Shown here in pieces: positions 61,983 through 64,000 of a stretch of 64,000 bases of DNA (positions are counted from its first letter, which is position 1; every line of letters begins with the position of its first letter). The notes beneath the pieces are model-generated. The model was not told the DNA's origin. It was given only the letters and a program-made list of their open reading frames with translations, and ran no database searches. This DNA is from JACKAQ01 sp020634975 [NCBI: Calditrichia bacterium] (GTDB lineage: Bacteria; Calditrichota; Calditrichia; RBG-13-44-9): NCBI GenBank assembly GCA_020634975.1, contig JACKAQ010000001.1, positions 1,364,001-1,428,000 on the forward strand. The letters run 5' to 3'. A program made the position numbers and the translations under genes.

Positions 61983-63053
61983 TCAAAGTTTAACAACTGC
62001 CGACAGGTTTTTGGGTTGATCTGGATTAATGCCGCTGGAAACAGCTTTGTAAAATCCCAGCAATTGCAGCACCGGAATATACAGGATTGGCAAATAATTC
62101 GGGCTGACCCTTTTGGGGACCGTGACCTCGTATTCCGCCTGCTGAACCGATGATAACCGGTTGGGTTTTATTACCAGAAATCTGGCACCAAGTTTTTGAA
62201 TATCCTCGATCATGCGCACTTCGTAGGAATGGCTGTTCGGGGTGAGCAGCAGCGTAACCAGCGTATTGCGGTTGGCGGTGGACATCGGGCCGTGGCGATA
62301 TTCCAGCGAATGAAAGCTCTGGGTGGATAAAATCGACATTTCCTGCACCTTCAGCGCAGCTTCGTTGGCGATGCCGTAACAGGGTCCCTGCCCCAAAAAC
62401 ACGAAATTTTCCAACTGCGGTTCTGCGCAAATTTCCCGGATCAGCCGTTCATTTTCGCTGATCATCTGGCTGCTGAAATCCGCGATTTCGTTCATTTCGC
62501 CAAAAAATGCCTCGCGATAGTTGTGCATTTCCGCGAGGCAAAGCACGCTGAGCAGCATCGTGGAAAACGAGCCGGTCATCACTACGCTTTTCTCGGTCTG
62601 GAACGGGAAACTGATTTGCTGCTCGCTGGCTTTCATCATTTCCGAATCTGCGCTGCAGGAAATGGCCAGCGTGGCGTGCGGGGTATTCTTCCGCACAAAT
62701 TTTGTGGCTTCCACAATTTCGGTGGTTGTGCCGGAACGCGACAGCGAAACGAGCATGTGTTTTTGCCCGCTGCTGAATACGTCGTCCGGATACATCAGAA
62801 TTTCCGATGCCGGCACCGCACACGCCGGAATGCCGGTGATGTTTTTAAACAACCAACTGGCGGTTTGCGCCAGATAATACGATGTGCCGCAGCCGGTAAA
62901 TGTCCAGAAATGATCCCGGTGTTTTGCTACCAGATCGTGCAAAAATTCGCGACGGTGATACAACTCGCCCAACGCCGATTTCCACCCGTTTTGCTGACGC
63001 AAAATTTCCTGGTATGTGATTGGTTGTTCGCCGGGTTTAACGTTTATCATCAA
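61983..63053 (-). CDS. SIS-domain sugar-phosphate isomerase (AgaS/GlmS-like)
   Basis: 356 residues, two SIS domains. First: FTGCGTSYYLAQTASWLF and MLVSLSRSGTTTEIVEATKF, the phosphosugar-binding S-x-S-G-x-T; second: FVFLGQGPCYGIANEAALKV and FHSLEYRHGPMSTANRN. Resembles AgaS (galactosamine-6-phosphate deaminase/isomerase). First gene of the operon; its start is 151 bases from the divergent DeoR gene. Confidence 0.92.
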   Translation of the reverse strand: MMINVKPGEQPITYQEILRQQNGWKSALGELYHRREFLHDLVAKHRDHFWTFTGCGTSYYLAQTASWLFKNITGIPACAVPASEILMYPDDVFSSGQKHMLVSLSRSGTTTEIVEATKFVRKNTPHATLAISCSADSEMMKASEQQISFPFQTEKSVVMTGSFSTMLLSVLCLAEMHNYREAFFGEMNEIADFSSQMISENERLIREICAEPQLENFVFLGQGPCYGIANEAALKVQEMSILSTQSFHSLEYRHGPMSTANRNTLVTLLLTPNSHSYEVRMIEDIQKLGARFLVIKPNRLSSVQQAEYEVTVPKRVSPNYLPILYIPVLQLLGFYKAVSSGINPDQPKNLSAVVKL

Positions 63054-63204
63054 TATCTCCCTGATTATTTCGCATGTTCGAAAAATTGTAAAAATTGCTT
63101 ATATTGAATGCTGTTCCGGGACACTTTACAACCCTAAATTTGTATTTGACTTTCATCTGCTTTCATTTTATAATAAAACAAAAGTTTTTAGAAGGAGACA
63201 ACTT

Positions 63205-63966
63205 GTGTTAGCAAAAGAAAGACAATCGAAAATCATTGATATGATGAACACAGACGGTCGCGTAACGGTTGATGAGCTTTCCCAGATTTTCGATGTTTCT
63301 ACCGTAACCATCCGCAACGACCTCGATATTCTCAGCCGGAACGGTATGCTCCAGCGCATTCACGGCGGTGCGGTTCGCAAAAAATTCAGCCATCTCGATC
63401 TGCCGATTTTTGAGAAACAAAAATATCATACGGAAGAAAAAGAGCAAATTGGCAAACGCGCCGCGGAACTGGTGGAGGACAACGAAACCATCATCATCGA
63501 TTCCGGAACAACCACCCAATTTGTTGCCAAACACCTTGCCAACAAAAAAAATATTACGGTAATCACTCACGCCATTAACATTGCTTATGAACTGGCGCCG
63601 TATCCGCAAATCGAAGTGATTTTGACCGGTGGTGTGCTGCGCAACAATTCCTACTCGCTGGTGGGGCCGCATGCAGAGGAGTTTATCAAATCGTTTTACG
63701 TTCATAAATTTTTCCTGGGACTCGACGGTTTTGATCTCGCTTTCGGGCTTTCCACCCAAAATGTGATGGAAGCCAAGCTGAACGCCCTGATGGCTCAAAA
63801 TGCCCAGCGGGTGATCGCTGTTTGCGATTCTTCCAAATTTCATCGCCGGGGTTTCGCCCAGATTATTGCGGCAGATAAACTGCACGCGATTGTAACGGAT
63901 AAAAAAGTGCCCGATGACATTCGCCAATGGGCGACAAAAAACCAGATTGAATTGCTAATCGCATAA
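63205..63966 (+). CDS. DeoR-family transcriptional regulator
   Basis: 253 residues from GTG 63205, with GAAGGAG 8 bases upstream. N-terminal DeoR helix-turn-helix (MMNTDGRVTVDELSQIFDVS, TVTIRNDLDILSRNGMLQRI, HGGAVRK) and C-terminal DeoRC sugar-phosphate sensor (ETIIIDSGTTTQFVAKHLAN, EVILTGGVLRNNSYSLVGPH, VIAVCDSSKFHRRGFAQI). Divergent from the SIS-kinase-aldolase-transporter operon, which it most likely represses until a phosphorylated sugar binds. The shared 151-base gap (63054-63204) should hold both promoters. Confidence 0.94.
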   Translation: MLAKERQSKIIDMMNTDGRVTVDELSQIFDVSTVTIRNDLDILSRNGMLQRIHGGAVRKKFSHLDLPIFEKQKYHTEEKEQIGKRAAELVEDNETIIIDSGTTTQFVAKHLANKKNITVITHAINIAYELAPYPQIEVILTGGVLRNNSYSLVGPHAEEFIKSFYVHKFFLGLDGFDLAFGLSTQNVMEAKLNALMAQNAQRVIAVCDSSKFHRRGFAQIIAADKLHAIVTDKKVPDDIRQWATKNQIELLIA

Positions 63967-64000
63967 ATAACAGATGTTTATCGATCAATTAGCTGCAAAT

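Overview
The window looks like a Gram-negative chromosome from the FCB side of the bacterial tree (Calditrichota, KSB1 or similar; inferred from protein style only). It has a Tol-Pal operon, TolC and RND proteins, lipoproteins and porins. It splits into an accessory half (1 to about 33140) and a core-like half (about 33200 to 64000). The boundary is a 3'-terminal fragment of a tRNA-Phe gene (33089-33138), the usual scar left at the distal end of an island integrated in a tRNA gene. Its orientation puts the island on the left, so the intact tRNA-Phe and the integrase should lie beyond base 1.

Accessory half. 1-4334: a heavy-metal (Cu/Ag type) CusCBA efflux operon with a His-rich membrane protein. 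4651-7177: an envelope electron-transfer operon (two c-type cytochromes, a porin-like protein, DoxX). 7411-13106: two successive histidine kinase/sigma-54 response regulator pairs. Sigma-54-type promoters that match each other at 14 of 16 positions lie in front of the efflux and cytochrome operons, each with a different palindromic upstream site, so the four regulators probably drive the two operons. 13319-14610: decayed IS3-family element. 14940-16876: decayed DNA methylase. 16942-21310: remains of a replicating mobile element (coiled-coil protein, a four-segment RNA attenuator, primase-helicase) broken by a second IS3 copy and an IS903-like element. 22375-24355: remnant of a type III-A CRISPR operon (3' end of csm4, intact csm5, a membrane protein that may be an accessory effector); cas10, csm2, csm3 and most of csm4 are missing at the IS junction. 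24447-30690: a CRISPR array of about 57 repeats in which 15 copies of a 104-136 bp multi-hairpin repeat sit in spacer positions, fused to truncated CRISPR repeats; an IS982-family element sits inside one of them and itself carries a piece of repeat-spacer-repeat. 31041-32582: a tiny secreted peptide coupled to an HNH nuclease, and an AbrB/VapC-type toxin-antitoxin pair.

Core-like half. 33265-33913: Xre regulator with a membrane partner. 34192-35513: thioesterase and exported protein. 35619-39432: tolQ-tolR-tolA-tolB-pal. 39649-51320: a long minus-strand glycan/envelope cluster with three B12-binding radical SAM proteins, a flippase, three glycosyltransferases, two methyltransferases and a nucleotidyltransferase-like protein. 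51573-58559: sugar kinase, histone H1-like protein, esterase, alpha-galactosidase-like lipoprotein and amidohydrolase, all five frameshifted, mostly at short homopolymers. 58819-63966: an amino-sugar/tagatose type catabolic operon (EamA transporter, GatZ/KbaZ, PfkB kinase, SIS isomerase) divergent from a DeoR-family regulator.

The strongest leads for something undescribed are the hairpin units embedded in the CRISPR array, the membrane protein beside csm5, the attenuator before the primase, and the IS982 element that captured a CRISPR spacer. Everything was read by eye; no database search was run.
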